Assembly: GCA_905250075.1 (NCBI GenBank) | Contig: CAJNOP010000013.1 | Location: forward strand, 2,400,188 to 2,464,187 | Length of the DNA stretch: 64,000 nt | Reading direction: 5' to 3' | DNA from: Rotaria sp. Silwood1 | Lineage: Eukaryota > Rotifera > Eurotatoria > Philodinida > Philodinidae | Shown: piece by piece, positions 23,971 to 36,553 of the stretch | Layout: each line of letters starts with the position of its first letter | Position numbering within the stretch: the first letter of the stretch is position 1 | Position numbers and translations under genes: made by a program | Notes under the pieces: model-generated | What the model saw: the letters and a program-made list of their open reading frames with translations, nothing else | Told to the model about the DNA's origin: nothing | The model's database searches: none

Positions 23971-25754
23971 ATGATTTCTTCAAAAACTCCTATCAATTAC
24001 AAATCAAAATCAGTGCATCTTTCAGTATGCCTTATATAGAATACTTTCATGTCTTGATTTTTATTGTTTGTTCAATTTTATATTATTTAAATATAAAAAA
24101 TTGTTTTTAAGACCAATGTTTTTTTTCTTTCATATTCATTATAGAAGTAGTTCGAGATTAGAAGATAATCATTATCATGTCAAAGACAACATGTTTATTA
24201 AATTAAAAAGACAAAGAAATGTTATTTCACATTATGAAAAATTCAATTATCATCTGTTGACATTTTGTTATTTCTTTATTTCTAACGAGTGATTTAAATC
24301 TTCAAAATTCTAGAATGTTTTTGTGATTGGTTGACTTTTTGTGGACGGTTTTTCTTTAGAGTTAAATAAGTAACAGTTGCTGCTGGTTTAAGTAAATGAT
24401 AGAATATTTAACAAGCACTGTACGAGAAATTGTTGAGACAGGTTTTTCATTCTGTACTTAATTTCAACAATTACAAATCTGCTATAGTTGGTCTATGTTA
24501 TCATCTGGGAAAAGAATGCTAATAACGATTTTATATCAATGATTAAACGACAGATTCATTATTGTATTACTTATCAATTCAACTTTCTAGATTGATAGAG
24601 ATCTCTTAAATTTAATTCGATGACAAAAAAAAAGTTTTTATAAAGAAGATCTGTAATAATATTTATTTGCTATCTTAATAATTTTCAGTGAATTCATATC
24701 AATTAGTCATTGATCATAGAATACTAATCTATACTAATTGAAATTTACCTAAGTATTTTTGTAAGCAAATCCAGATTAACTATTTTGGGATAAAATTACA
24801 ATCTCTGACATTGCTCAAGTAGTCTTATATAGATAAACAATAAATATACATCTATCATGTAAAAGACCTGCTGTAAAGAATATTGTCTGAAAATTTATTT
24901 CCTTCTTTTTTTAATAATCATCATTAAACGATATTCATAAGAATATTTCAAACAAAATATTTACGCAATATCTTTTTTTTCTCTTGAAATGACCTCACAA
25001 CGTAAGCAAAAGATGATAGACAAAAATATTTGAATTATGCGTGATACTCGTATTCTTCGCATTAGAAAATAGCAAGAGATACAAAAAAGCCAATCCTCTT
25101 TTATATCTTCATTATTTTCTACTAAAAGGAGGAGCCAAATTTGACTCTTCACGATCTGTTAATCATATATCAGACAATGAAATATTATGTTTTGCGATGA
25201 CAAAAATTGTGCGTGCAAATTCTGAAGTCATGCGTAATTAAACTCATGAAAAACAATAGATCATATTGTCTAGGTGCCATCCTTGACAAGAACATTAGTT
25301 TTCATTACAATTACCTATTTTATGAATAAGAATTTAGTGATTATTCTTTTCACCCTTATCTTCTAAACAATAATAGATTCATAAAACCTCAATTACATCT
25401 AAATCAGTAATAGACCAAATTAGATAAGATTTTTAGATGCTCAAACATTAATATATTCATCTGACAAGACTTAAAAAATATTGAAAGGTATATTCATATT
25501 CCAAATAGCTGCTTCGAACAGCGAAAGGAAACAACCTCTCGTCGGATTTTCAAGACAAACGTCACGTTACTTTACAATACGGCAGTCAGTAGCTATAACT
25601 GTGCATTATTTCATGAACAAACAGTATCCTTTTCTAACAATGTCTGAATTGTATATCACAATACCTAGTTAGTGATGATATCTAATAGTAAGATGCATTC
25701 ATTGACCGACATCAGTAAGTCAAGTCATAGTTGATTTTAGAGTTTTCAAAAACA
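23971..25754. other. Intergenic region, nothing recognised
   Basis: Several short frames occur on both strands without domains or coherent splice partners. A frame at 25,041-25,241 (ends ...VRANSEVMRN) has a somewhat mixed composition, but no homology is apparent and it lacks an ATG in good context. No RNA gene was seen. Confidence 0.4.
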
Positions 25755-25972
25755 ATGTTAACAACTGATCAATCACTATCGATTCCACATGATGACAACG
25801 AAGAAAAAAATTATAATAAAATGTACGTTTTGTTTTTCATGGAAATAGATTTTCAACCTGTATGCAATTTTGTTGTAGTTATTTGATTTTACTATTTTTG
25901 TTAATAGTTAAAAATAAAGTAGTATCGAATAAAAGAAAAGTCTTGTTGGTGTATAGCAAACACTTCATTTAG
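25755..25972 (+). CDS. Possible 53-aa membrane microprotein
   Basis: An ATG in acceptable context (ACAATG) opens a polar segment MLTTDQSLSIPHDDNEEKNY that ends at a GTACG donor after 25,822. A T-rich acceptor before 25,879 restores the frame and adds a hydrophobic run (YLILLFLLIV), then a basic tail (KNKVVSNKRKVLLV) and a stop. The 56-nt intron fits the size typical here. The polar/hydrophobic/basic order is what a tail-anchored or single-pass protein would show, but the gene is so short that chance is a real alternative. Confidence 0.25.
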
Positions 25973-28900
25973 ATCGCACGAATTCAAGAACATAATAATT
26001 TTACTAGTGAAACTTCTCTTGTCGCATCAACCACGATTTGTTCTACATTGATCTCGTAGAAAGTCGAGACCTTTTTCTTTCCAATCAAGAATCTTGACTG
26101 ACCGTTAAGAAAAACTGCAACAACGTTCATTAGTGTATCGTGGAAAATATTTTGTTTTTTGCCAGTGGAGATGATATTTGTTTTTTGGAATTCCGTCAGA
26201 AGAAAAATATTCTCGCTTTCCAAAAAGATGAGACAACCCTCAATGTTCTTTGATTCAGGCTATCACTGTATAATTCTTATGGCAAATATTTTTCGCACCT
26301 AATATGTTTTCAAAATGTGCTAAATAGTTCTTCTAGAAATGAAAAATTGTTTAGCTAACGAAATCCTCCTCAAAGAAGTGAATTTTCGTTAGACTTATCG
26401 AAATGAAGATAAACATATGAAAAGAAAGCTCGATAGACATGATTTTTTATTTGACATTTCATTTCTTTTCGAAAATATTTCGATGATTCTCTGTTATCAC
26501 TTAAATGAAATATTTGTTGTTTTCAGAAAAAGTAGGGAATCTTTTTCGTTTTTTATGTTTATGCTATTTGTGATCGTGCTTCCCAATATTCTCCAGGAAG
26601 CTGCATTGTAGACAATAGGGTTGGTTATGTTTGAAAGAGCATGTCAAGATGCAAGTCATGACTGTTTTTACTATTATATAGAAAAGTACTTTTACAATTA
26701 GAGCGCCATTTTTTTAGAGTTTTTCGAGACACTCAATTTGTCATCCATTTTTTCTACTTAAAAAGTAAGAATTAAAAAAAAAACTACAGTTCTGTCATGC
26801 CTTGCATCTTGACATGCCCTTTGAAACAAAAAAGAGATTAAGTATATACAATCAAGGCCTACGGAGAATTTCAAATTGTCACATGAGTTGTTTTTTACCC
26901 TTGTTTGTTGAATATTTTCTGAAAACATCATGGTATAATGCTGAAATTTTTAATATAGTTTTTCCGGTATAGCCCTAACATATTCTGAAATTTCATGAGA
27001 CTTGAATATACGCAGTTCAAGATCGATTTTTGAGAGATAAGACCTTAATCAATCGTTAACTTCTCCATCATTCTTTATTAGATATATTACTCAACCGATC
27101 CAATCTCATTTTTCAGTCTAGGGATTCACATTGAGCATTATTATTCATAGATTATGAGTTATTTTTTTGAAATGAGCTTTATCATGTTGAAAAAGTATCA
27201 ATTTTCTTTTATGATTTGTTTACATGTGAAGACATAATGTTTTATTTGACCAAGAAACGCCCACTATTATGGAGAAGAAAATTCTTGATCTTTTTTTCTT
27301 GTCTACAAATTCGAATTCTGAGCATATTCTTTATTTAAATGTAATAATTGATAATTGTTTGATTGTAATTAATTACATTCGAATATTGAAAAAAAGATTT
27401 TGTAGTACATTTTTTTCTCGAACTTTTTGACAGGGATTAATTCGCATTTTATCTTTCTAAATACGTATTCATTATGACCGAGAAAGTATGTAATACATAT
27501 CCTTGATTCAAATTTTTGTATAGACATTCGTGAGAATTTATTATTTTTCTTAAAATGATTCATAGTATTTCGTATTGATAATAGTATCATATACATTTAC
27601 ATAAGTTTGAATATTTTTACGAAATAATATTTAAACATTGTTGAAATAATTTCTAATGGAATCTGGTAGAAAACAATGTTAAAAAAAAATTATATGTAAT
27701 CAAAATTCAAAAAATAATTAAAATTGAATTTTTATCTTATATTTCAATTACACTAAGATTTCATTCTAATCTTCCTAATGCAGTCTTTTATAATTAATTA
27801 CATAAATACGAGAAAAACTTGAATTTATTATCTATCGTAATGTTTATTTTTCTTTACATGAGTACTAATCAGCGAGTTCTTTAAGGATTTTTTTTATCGA
27901 TTGTATTCAATAACATTTCATGTATGCTTGTATGACATAAACTATATAAAATATTTCTAATTTGTATATAAAAAAGTTTTTGACTCCATGTCTGTTCTAT
28001 CCAGCATCAATTTATAAATCATTACAAAGAATCAAAAGAAACTGACTGAAATGAGAATTTCACGCTCGTTTTAAATATATACTTAGAATAGTGGCGACTT
28101 CAAGGATAGGCTCATTAACAAAATTCCCCAACTGATAAATTACTTTTGAGATATGAATTTGTGTATTATGCAAATTCAAATGAGTTTTAAATGTCCTGAA
28201 AAGATTTTATGCTCTTAGTTTATCGCTGCGAAGATATTGCAAATTTACAGGAGTTTCTGAATGCATGCTATGGTAATTGAAAAACTAAGTTTCGAATTTT
28301 GACTAGAGATTTTGCATAGAGACAGGCTTTCATGAGAATTATTTCAAATATTTTGATTTACTTCCACCTTGAAATAAGAATCTCAAATCTATTGGTGTAC
28401 ATGAGCGATGTAAGAGACACAGTTTTATTATAGTTGTATGTGAAGATAGCTACAACCACAATATCTGAAACACTCACAAGAAATTATTTTCATTAATGCC
28501 GATCTGTATACAAAGTTTCGAGTCGAAAATTAGTTTATCTGTAACCGCAGCATTTATTTAAAAATTCCCGTAAATTTACAGCGTCTCTGCAGTAATACAC
28601 TATGAACATAAACTCTTTTCCGGGTATTCATAGCTCATTCGGGTCTACCTCTTACACATTGTCTCAACTTGAAAGAAAATTGTTATTTGTTCACATCCTA
28701 AGCTGAAATATTGTATCCTTCACTAATTTAAAAGCTTTATTTTCTAACGTAAAATTCATTCATTTAAAGCAAGTATTTGATTATCTCCAAAGTATTGTTC
28801 AGAAAAGTTATAAATGACAGAACTAATTGCAAGCAATATTCTTGATTTATTCAAATATTTGCTTACATCGAATCAGCTATAAGTTAGAAAAAAATTCCTG

Positions 28901-29407
28901 ATTTTTACGAGTAATTTATAAATATATAAAAAAATCGAACAGAATATTTTGCAAAGACTTTACACATAAGTTAGTTTATGCAAAAAATTATCTATTAAAT
29001 TGATTTTGGGATAAAATCGTCTCCAAATTTAGCCACTTTATTCATATAATTTCGACACATATTCTATCGCAATTGAAGCAAATATCATAGTTTCATGTTT
29101 ATTTATTTGTAAGAGCAAAAATCTTTTCTTAGTAGCAGATTAAAATAAAATTTTTCTCGTTTGAATTACTATTTTCTTCCTTTGATATATTCAACTTATT
29201 ACTTATGAATAAACTCAAATCATTGGTACATTTTCATGTTTAGCTTAAGGAATAGCATAAAACTCTTTGAAATTATCTATAAACTTCTTTTCTTCTATTA
29301 TTTGTTGTTTCTTTTGTTTTTTTATTTTAAATTCTTGTTTTTAATCTCTTTTTTTTTAACGATGATAAATAACAAGATCAAAAACAATGAAAATCTTATC
29401 ATAGATT
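25973..29407. other. Long intergenic region with a MITE
   Basis: No supported gene. Apart from the inverted-repeat element at 26,628-26,828 and a dispersed-repeat block near 26,890-26,940, the DNA is AT-rich and unstructured to the eye. The last 100 bases are the 3' flank of the minus-strand RPS18 gene. Confidence 0.5.
26628..26828. mobile_element. MITE-like element with about 37-bp terminal inverted repeats
   Basis: The left end TGTTTGAAAGAGCATGTCAA... (26,628-26,664) matches the reverse complement of the right end (26,790-26,828; TGTTTCAAAGGGCATGTCAA...) with about four differences over roughly 35 bases, sharing a GCATGTCAAGATGCAAG core. The 125-base centre is noncoding. Total length is about 200 bp. 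A clear target duplication was not found, so the superfamily is open. Confidence 0.7.
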
Positions 29408-29875
29408 TTAAGCTTTCTTTTTCGATACACCAACAGTGCGACCTCGTCGACCAGTTGTTTTGGTATGTTGACCACGTACACGTAAGTTCCAATAATGACG
29501 AAGACCACGATGAACACGAATTTTTTTCATACGTTCTAAATCTTCACGAACTTTTGTATCAAGACTGTTGGATGTTGCTTGTGAATATTTGCCATCTTTT
29601 ATATCTTTTTGACGATTGAGAAACCAATCAGGAATTTTATATTGTCTTGGATTGGTAATAATTGTTACAATACGTTCAACTTCTTCTTCCGATAATTCAC
29701 CAGCACGTTTGGTTCCGTCAACATCAGCCTTTCGGATAACAACGTGTGCAAAACGACGGCCAACACCTTTGATTGCTGTTAAAGCATAACCAACTTTTCG
29801 ACGACCGTCAATGTTCGTGTTAAGTACACGAAGAATATGTTGAAATTTTTCAGGTTGAATTAATGGTGATGACAT
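29408..29875 (-). CDS. RPS18: 40S ribosomal protein S18 (uS13)
   Basis: An uninterrupted 155-aa frame matches eukaryotic uS13 along its whole length (human 152 aa). It opens [20 protein letters not shown], continues with [13 protein letters not shown] and [18 protein letters not shown], and ends in the highly conserved C-terminus [20 protein letters not shown]. uS13 sits in the head of the small subunit and contacts the large subunit and P-site tRNA. The coding region has no intron; a 3' splice site pattern just upstream (TTTGTTTTAG before 29,897 on the minus strand) suggests the intron is in the 5' UTR. All conserved basic residues are present, so it is almost certainly functional. Confidence 0.97.
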   Translation of the reverse strand: MSSPLIQPEKFQHILRVLNTNIDGRRKVGYALTAIKGVGRRFAHVVIRKADVDGTKRAGELSEEEVERIVTIITNPRQYKIPDWFLNRQKDIKDGKYSQATSNSLDTKVREDLERMKKIRVHRGLRHYWNLRVRGQHTKTTGRRGRTVGVSKKKA

Positions 29876-29897
29876 GTCGTATGGAGATATTTAAAAT

Positions 29898-29957
29898 CTA
29901 AAACAAAAAAGAAACTATATATGTATTCTAAAACAAAAAAGAAACTATATATGTATA
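29898..29957 (-). repeat. 30-bp tandem duplication upstream of RPS18
   Basis: Two adjacent, virtually identical 30-base units (plus strand CTAAAACAAAAAAGAAACTA...). On the gene's strand each unit ends in TTTCTTTTTTGTTTTAG, a good pyrimidine tract with AG, so the duplication creates two equivalent 3' splice sites just before the RPS18 leader. Confidence 0.75.
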
Positions 29958-30121
29958 GATATATTAAATGTTCGGTGAAGAAAATATTGGAGTTTAACTA
30001 TGTGAAACAATCATTGGATGAATATCGATAGGTTAAAAAATAAACAAGTAAACAAGAATATTCATTTACTATACGCACCCATTTATCAAATTATTTTATT
30101 AAATAATCTTATAAAGAAAAT

Positions 30122-30131
30122 NNNNNNNNNN
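30122..30131. other. Assembly gap (10 N)
   Basis: Ten unknown bases in a row. Such runs often mark a join of unknown true length, so distances between RPS18 and WDR54 should be treated with caution. Confidence 0.99.
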
Positions 30132-30868
30132 GAAATTATCTTAAGTTTTTAAAGTTACGAGATACATGCAGCAGATTTAAGAAAAAGTTTTCTTTCTGAA
30201 ATTATTTTTGATCACAAGACACCTTTTAATTGTTATAGAAAGTTCCATTTCTGAAATGTTCTCTTATATCAGATGTATGAAGTGATGTTCGAAGACAAGC
30301 ATTTGATTTTTTAATAGATCATTGAATATTATAATTTATTCTTTAAAGTAGTAAATCTTCCCTAGTCACAGCGTGAAGAAACAGTCAGTTTTAAAAGTTG
30401 TTGTATGCTTGTTTTATTGGTTTCAATGTTTAACTGAACAAACAAAATGAGTCGACTTCGAATAACCATTTTTTGTATTCATAGTTTTTTAAAACTATTT
30501 GCTAGCCAAGTAGAGGGTGCAAAAAAAGTAATTATTGATGCCGAAGATGTGAAAAGACATACTCTTGTTACATTTAATCATTATATAAAATGTGATAACT
30601 TAATAATTGCTTCAAAATGACTTTTTACTAGGTTTACTATACGTCAGTAAGAAGAGCAATTAGTTATAATACTAGCTCAAGTAACTATGTTCATTTTGTG
30701 ACGATAACTTATGTATAATGTCGTTACATTTAGTTGGATATTTAATTGTAAAAATGGTGTGATCTTCTAAAAGCGTACGAAAACATTTTGCGTTTGGTTT
30801 TATATTCAAAAAAAAAGAAACTTCTGTTCTATTTCGTTCATTTTGCGTTTAGATCATTCTATTCTAAA

Positions 30869-33570
30869 ATGCCAATTTCATATACACCAGCGGCTCAACC
30901 CATTCTAGTAAAATGGAGTGCATCTCATCTGTCAAATAATCTTGCCATATATCGTCCAACTGAACCACGTCAATCGAAAATGTTTGGTGTATCACATAAA
31001 AGTGGTTTTGCTATGGTAGAATTGAAATGTTAATAATCATAAACTATTTATAAAACGACTAATTTAGGCAACTGTATCCGAAGATGGAATGAAACAAATA
31101 CAAGGTCAAGTGATATGCCGAGCTATTGGAAATAATAATACTCCTGTACCGGAAAATGATGCTCGATTTATTGCTTATGTTGTTCAAGTAAAAAAGATAA
31201 TCATTGATAGAGATATTTTTTTATTGTTGGTTATTTCTAATAGGCTGCATATGTTAATTTACCAGTTCGAAATTTACTTGTTTTAGCTTGTACAAAAAGT
31301 ATCCAGGTAAGATATAATGAGTAACTCATAATGAATGTCAAGTTTTTTTCCTATTGACATGAATTACTTTTTATTTAAAAACAAAGTCTAACACAAGGTG
31401 CAGTATATGAAGCTCTACAAGTTACAACAAAAAAAACCTTATTTAATACATATGCCTTTTGTTTTGAAATGGACGAAATTCTGTGTAACTCAATTTTGGA
31501 CGTTAGGAGCAAGATCATATTTCTTTGTCAACAATCAGTTTGTTTGTTTTTATCTGATCGATTAAAGACAATTCTATTGATAGATGAAAAAATATTCTTC
31601 ATTAAAATATGTTGATGCTGCAAGTCGACAAGAAGCAGACGAACAAGAGAGAATGAGTGAAAAGGCTAACGAGGGAAGTCTCTCAATTGATTAATTACTG
31701 TGGAGTCTGAACTATGTGTATCATATCAACCCTAATGAGCTGTGAATACTCTGAAAATACTTGAGACTGTTAGCTTGTTGCTATTGAGATGCTGCATTTT
31801 TATGGTATTTTTTAAGTCAATAGTGTGTTCCCTCTGTAAATACTAGAAAACTTTGCACAGAGACAAATCTCAACCAGAATAGTTTATCTTAAAAGTTTCA
31901 GAATGTTTTATTTGCTCATTTCCCGCAATAAAAAGATTAAATCGCACATAGTCTCGATCAAAAGCGATTAATAAGTTGATGAATCAGAAAAAAAAATGCC
32001 GATATGATCGGATGCATCTGAAAATAGTCTTATGTCTCCAATTATATGTAAACCTAGTAGAACATTATCTCAGGGAAATTATATTGACGTTGTTATTCTA
32101 CAAATACAACTTGAAGGCAAACGGTTCCTAGCCGATGATTTCATCTATGAACATAACAACACAACATCACATACGCATCAGAAATTATTTACATTATATG
32201 AAGAAAGTTTTCATGAGTTTTCTAAACCAGCTCAGATAGCCATCAAAACATCTTGATCTCGACGTTATGAATAACTACTTGTGCGATGGTGTTACTAATA
32301 ATATGTAATGGGTGCAAGTTAAAAACGATGATGCTTTAATTGATGAAATAACAAAGAAAATTCATCGGGTATCAAAAAATAATTTTGTTCATAGAATCCA
32401 GCACTTGATCACATAGAATATCGTCCATTTTAAATATAAATGATACATTTATTAAATAAGATCTTTATTGTAACTTTTGGAGCTTTACATGCTGAGTCTT
32501 GTGTTATAGTTTATTTTTAAATAACACGTACTAATTAATAAAAGGTAAAAATACAGTAATTCTCCATTCATTATGAAAAAACTTTATTTGTAGAATCGTA
32601 TTTTCATTATCTTGAATGTAGATTTATGAACCGGATGGAACAACGAATCTTCACATTCATATGCTTGATAAAACTCCTCCCAATCGAACAGGTAAAATAA
32701 ATAAACTTTAAAATAAATTTACATGATATTTATTATGTTTAGAATCATCTATTTATTCGCGAGGTATTGCTGGTGTTGGTCAAAATTTACTTTGTGTTGG
32801 TAAGTTCAAATTATTATCAATAAATATTACGTATTCCTTTAGGTAATCATCAAGGTGAAATACTCCTATTTAGCGTTCCTCCAAAAGGTACAAATATATT
32901 TTTAAAAGAAACCATTCCAGGTAAATAACGAAATCATAAATAGATGAAAAATAATTTTCATATTGTAGCTCATCAATATGGTATAACAGGTTTAGTATCA
33001 AATAATGAACTGTTAATTTCAAGTGATACAAATGGCACAATATTAATCTGGGATAATCGTACAATGTTACAAAAGAATGTTATTGAACCAATGGATGATA
33101 GTGGTATAACATCATTATCAATATGGAAAAATTGTATAGCAGCTGGTTATGCCAATGGAATGATTCGATTTTTTGATACTGGAAGTAGTGAGTGAATATA
33201 TAAATATTTTTCTTTTATTAAGTTAATGAAATAAATAGCTCACATTGCTGGTTCGATTACTGCACATGCACGATGTATTAATGCAATTGATTGTAATGAA
33301 GAAGGATTAGTGGCTTCTGTTAGTGATGATTGTTATGTTAGAATTTGGAAGTTATCAGGTGATGCAGAAAATTTACAGGTAGATTAGACTTATTTTGGAT
33401 GAACGGAACTTTAATTTATTTGTTTGTTGTTTTAAATTAAGATTTCACACGAATGTAATTATCATATTGAAAATAATCAATTGGTTGGAGTAAAATTTTT
33501 ATATTTATCGCGTGCTGATATAGCCATATCGACATATGATTCAAATGAAATTATAGTTCTTCGTGCCTGA
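30869..33570 (+). CDS. WDR54: WDR54, WD40-repeat protein
   Basis: Nine exons join in phase: 30869-31015, 31068-31187, 31244-31306, 32622-32691, 32743-32799, 32843-32920, 32969-33187, 33239-33378, 33442-33570 (1023 nt, 340 aa; human WDR54 is about 334 aa). Family signatures are visible along the chain: SNNLAIYRP...FGVSHKSG near the N-terminus, SIQ-IYEPDG, YSRGIAGVGQNLLCVG, GEILLFSVPPKGTNI, a WD-type SSDTNGTILIWD, SIWKNCIAAGYANGMIRFFD, then ITAHARCINAID, SVSDDCYVRIWKLSG, and the terminal SYDSNEI-type ending (ISTYDSNEIIVLRA). WDR54 is a small beta-propeller reported to act with tubulin or signalling partners; its biochemical role is poorly defined. Intron 3 (31,307-32,621) is about 1.3 kb, over 20 times the others, and carries foreign-looking sequence. 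Confidence 0.88.
31387..31695 (+). pseudogene. Coding-like fragment inside WDR54 intron 3
   Basis: Within the long intron a frame reads LTQGAVYEALQVTTKKTLF... and ...MDEILCNSILDVRSKIIFLCQQS up to a possible donor after 31,537. After a 48-nt GT...AG segment it continues KKYSSLKYVDAASRQEADEQ...SEKANEGSLSID and stops at 31,695. Composition and splice spacing look genic, but the phase does not fit joining to WDR54 exon 3, and no family is recognised. It could be a decayed inserted gene, a nested gene, or chance. Confidence 0.3.
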
Positions 33571-34798
33571 TAAATGAATCTTGATAAATAACGATAAATG
33601 AATTTTACTTTTTCTTGTCTTTATTTATTTTCTAAGCAATAAAATTGAAACATTGATATCTGTCGTATTTTTTTTTTGATAACCATTAATGTATTTTGAG
33701 AAGTAAAGGTCATTTTGAACTAAAAATCATGATAGGCTTAAACAAAAAAGCTTGCCAACGCAGCTTCTTTTGACTTAAAATATGGAATTCATAAATGCTT
33801 TTTAGGCCCATAATGCTAATACAAAATATGTCAAATGAAAAATCTGTATCAAAGTACAGTTGTTTCCCAATAATATTCAATCGGTAGTGAACTCATCTGC
33901 TTTATTTTTGTCTGCATTTCGTACAGAATCTTTGTTTTCTAGCCGTGCTGCTATTATTTAGTTGTGCCTCCTTTGCGCTCATTATATCTATAACAAATGG
34001 CAGCGAAACGCACTATTATATAGCGAGATAAACTCAGAAACACTGATTGTCATTATTACACAAAGTTATAAGTTAATTAGTTCTCGCTTTTTATGCTTAC
34101 CGTATGATGACTGTGATAAATCAAAGCACCAAAAACCATTATTCTTGACATTTTGAGTATAAACTTTTATCTGCATACAAATCAACATCCTCACTGCTTA
34201 GAACATTCACCAACATATTCCGACAATTCGAATTTTGATGAAGCCTTCGGAATGCTCTAGAATTTTCTAAAATTATCTAAGTTTTGTTATTAATGTCGTT
34301 TAGTGCCTTTTCTCATTGCTAAGGAATTCTGAGAAAGGCGTCGAACGTTTATTGTCCTCAGTTGCTAGGAAAATGTACCTAATGATTGTTGGCCTTTCTC
34401 CTAAACCCTTCTTCTTGTTGCTATGCAGGGAACGGGTTGGGGTGAAGTCGCAAAATCTCGACTTGAAACTTACACTCATTAAATTTTTCTTCGAAAAACA
34501 TAATGTGAATTTCACAAAGAAAATCCTTTTTTTAGTACACGAATGGAAGTTATTGGCCAAGAACATGATATTCTCCAGCGAGCTTTAAATAAAGAGATCA
34601 ATATTTATCCGCTTATATTTCGTATAAATATGGGAGAACAACAATCAATTAATAAAATTCAACTAGTAGTGAAACAAACTCGAGATGATTTAAATCACCA
34701 TGCCTAGTGGCAATAAGCAAGTCGAAACGTTTCACTGTGCTCTCAAACTATGACAATAATAACCTTTTTCAAATATTGTCGTGAGTTCTATCAAATAA
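33571..34798. other. Intergenic region after WDR54
   Basis: Overlapping frames of about 90 codons on both strands at 34,300-34,588 show no domain or coding-like pattern. Nothing else is supported between the end of WDR54 and the foldback element. Confidence 0.45.
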
Positions 34799-35893
34799 AC
34801 TCTTTAACAACAACGTAGGATATCTTATGTCTACATTTCCAGTACTTTTTGGGCCGATTTACGGAGGAATTTGTTATAACAAAGCTATTTCCTGTTCCAA
34901 GTAGAGCTCAATGAGCTACATCGAACTATGAAAACCGCTTCTTCACACATATTATAACAACTGAGACATAGCAAAATTACCATTATTCGTCCACCACAAC
35001 AAGTTCCAAAAAATGTAATTCTTAGGTGTATTCGTCTAGGAACTTGTTTTAATAAAATCCTTAATATTACAAGTGCAGTTCAATGAGTTCTATCCAGTGA
35101 TAAAAACCACATCTCGATAGATTTGATTGTTCGCCAGATATTACCGTGATACTAGTTCCAATCGCTCCATCCAACTAATGTTTCTTGAGCCCATTCTTCT
35201 GTGAAAGTGATCCAACTGATCAAAACCTTGTTCCAAGTGTAGTTTGCCGAACTATATCCACTAGTAAAATCCCACATGTCATACAGTGAGCCTATGCTGA
35301 GTTATTACCGATTTTCACAGGCAAATCGGCCGAAGAAATATGTCATCAGCGAACCTGATGGATTTGCAAATCGGTAATAACTCAGGATAGGAGCATTGTA
35401 TGACCTGTGAGTATTCACCAATGAATACAGCTCCTTAAATTAAATTTGGAACATATCTTAGATTATGTGGAACACCTTCATAGGCGAATCGGATCGAGAA
35501 ATATTAGTTGGATGGAGCGATGGGCACCGATATCATGACAATATCTGGTAAACAATCGAATGTATCGACATACAATGTTCGCCATTGGATAGAGCTGTTG
35601 GAGCTGTACTGAAAATCGGATTTATATTTATTGGAACATTCTGTACGACAAATTCGCTCAGTTAATAAGGATACATTTATAGTAGATCTCGCTACAGTAT
35701 GGAGGCTTAGCATTGTGAGACGTACAGCTCGATAATGGATGATGCTATTGAGATAGAGTTTTCATCACTGGGTAGAGCTCGTAAAATGGTACTAGGAACT
35801 TCAAAAGTTCTGTTGAAGCAAGTTCTCTGGGCGATACGACCCTAAAAATACTTGAATCTAGACCTAAGATATCCTACGTCTTGTTAACGTGTT
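34799..35893. mobile_element. Foldback element of about 1.1 kb
   Basis: The left half pairs with the reverse complement of the right half almost to the centre. Examples: AACAACGTAGGATATCTTA (about 34,808) against TAAGATATCCTACGTCTTG (about 35,864); ATCGCTCCATCCAACTAAT (about 35,160) against ATTAGTTGGATGGAGCGAT (about 35,504); CTGAGTTATTACCGATTT (about 35,293) against AAATCGGTAATAACTCAG (about 35,366). The copies are roughly 75-85% alike with small gaps. The direct repeat AAATAA flanks both ends (34,793-34,798 and 35,894-35,899) and may be a target duplication, although it is short and AT-only. No transposase is encoded, so it would be non-autonomous. Confidence 0.75.
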
Positions 35894-36327
35894 AAATAAG
35901 CGCCTTTTACGGTTTCAAAAATAAAAAAACTTTTTGAAACAGAAAGCGAATTTGAAGATGATGTGGATGTGGACATACTTGGCTTTTACAGAAGTAAAAA
36001 ATTGCTCTTTTCTGTTTGCTTTTTCAATGTAAAAAAACGTATGTTTCATTCATATCTATCCTACATAAGCCATTGAAAAAAAAAGTATATAAGCAAAGAA
36101 AAACTCCGAAGTATTGATAGTCAAGACAACATTGAACGATAGAAATAATCGGCATTCGATATTAACGATACATAGTTCAAATTCATAGCATCTCGAGATT
36201 CTTGACATCTTCATCAGAAAAAGAAAAGGGCAACAGTAACAAAGGTTGGGTGCATATTTCTCTGATACGCCAATTTCAAAGTCGCTGATATGATCTTAAT
36301 AGCAAAGAAAAAGAAGAAAACAACAAG

Positions 36328-36553
36328 CTATGCCTGTGAAGTTTTGAGCGATGTTTCAGCTACGTTATGCATCAGATGATCGAGGACGCCACCTTCGAAT
36401 AACTCTTCGTTCGTTATATTTACTATGGCATTTGCTGTTACGTCAGAACTATTACCATAGAAAATAAATAAGTTTTCATATAAATTAATCGGATTTGCCT
36501 GCTCAAATGATTGCAAATGCCAGCTTTTGAGGATCTCCTCATGGTTGTTCTAT
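36328..36553 (-). pseudogene. Macro-domain gene fragment
   Basis: The minus-strand frame reads ...EEILKSWHLQSFEQ..., then ANAIVNITNEELFEGGVLDHLMHNVAE split over the conserved core. This resembles the first part of macro domains, where a strand ending in D-AIVNAAN is followed by a Gly-rich loop and a helix beginning with a substrate-side Ala/Gly-Val-x-x-x-Ile pattern. Macro domains bind or hydrolyse ADP-ribose and its derivatives. Only about 60 residues are present, starting at a possible splice acceptor and ending at a stop before the rest of the fold, so this is a partial exon or a remnant. The catalytic/binding Asn is retained (AIVN). Confidence 0.5.

Larger units (their letters stand above)
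29876..30868. other. RPS18/WDR54 divergent interval with a gap
   Basis: The two flanking genes are divergently transcribed, so this interval holds both promoters. It includes a 30-base tandem duplication at 29,898-29,957 and an assembly gap. A 57-codon plus-strand frame at 30,447-30,620 begins with a hydrophobic stretch (ITIFCIHSFLKLF) followed by a polar part ending at a stop; it has a fair ATG context but no recognised homology and could be chance. Confidence 0.45.

Noticed and set aside
29236..29619. 127-codon plus-strand frame
   Set aside because: It is mostly the antisense of RPS18 plus AT-rich flank.
35504..35713. 69-codon minus-strand frame
   Set aside because: It lies in the right arm of the foldback element and has no domain.
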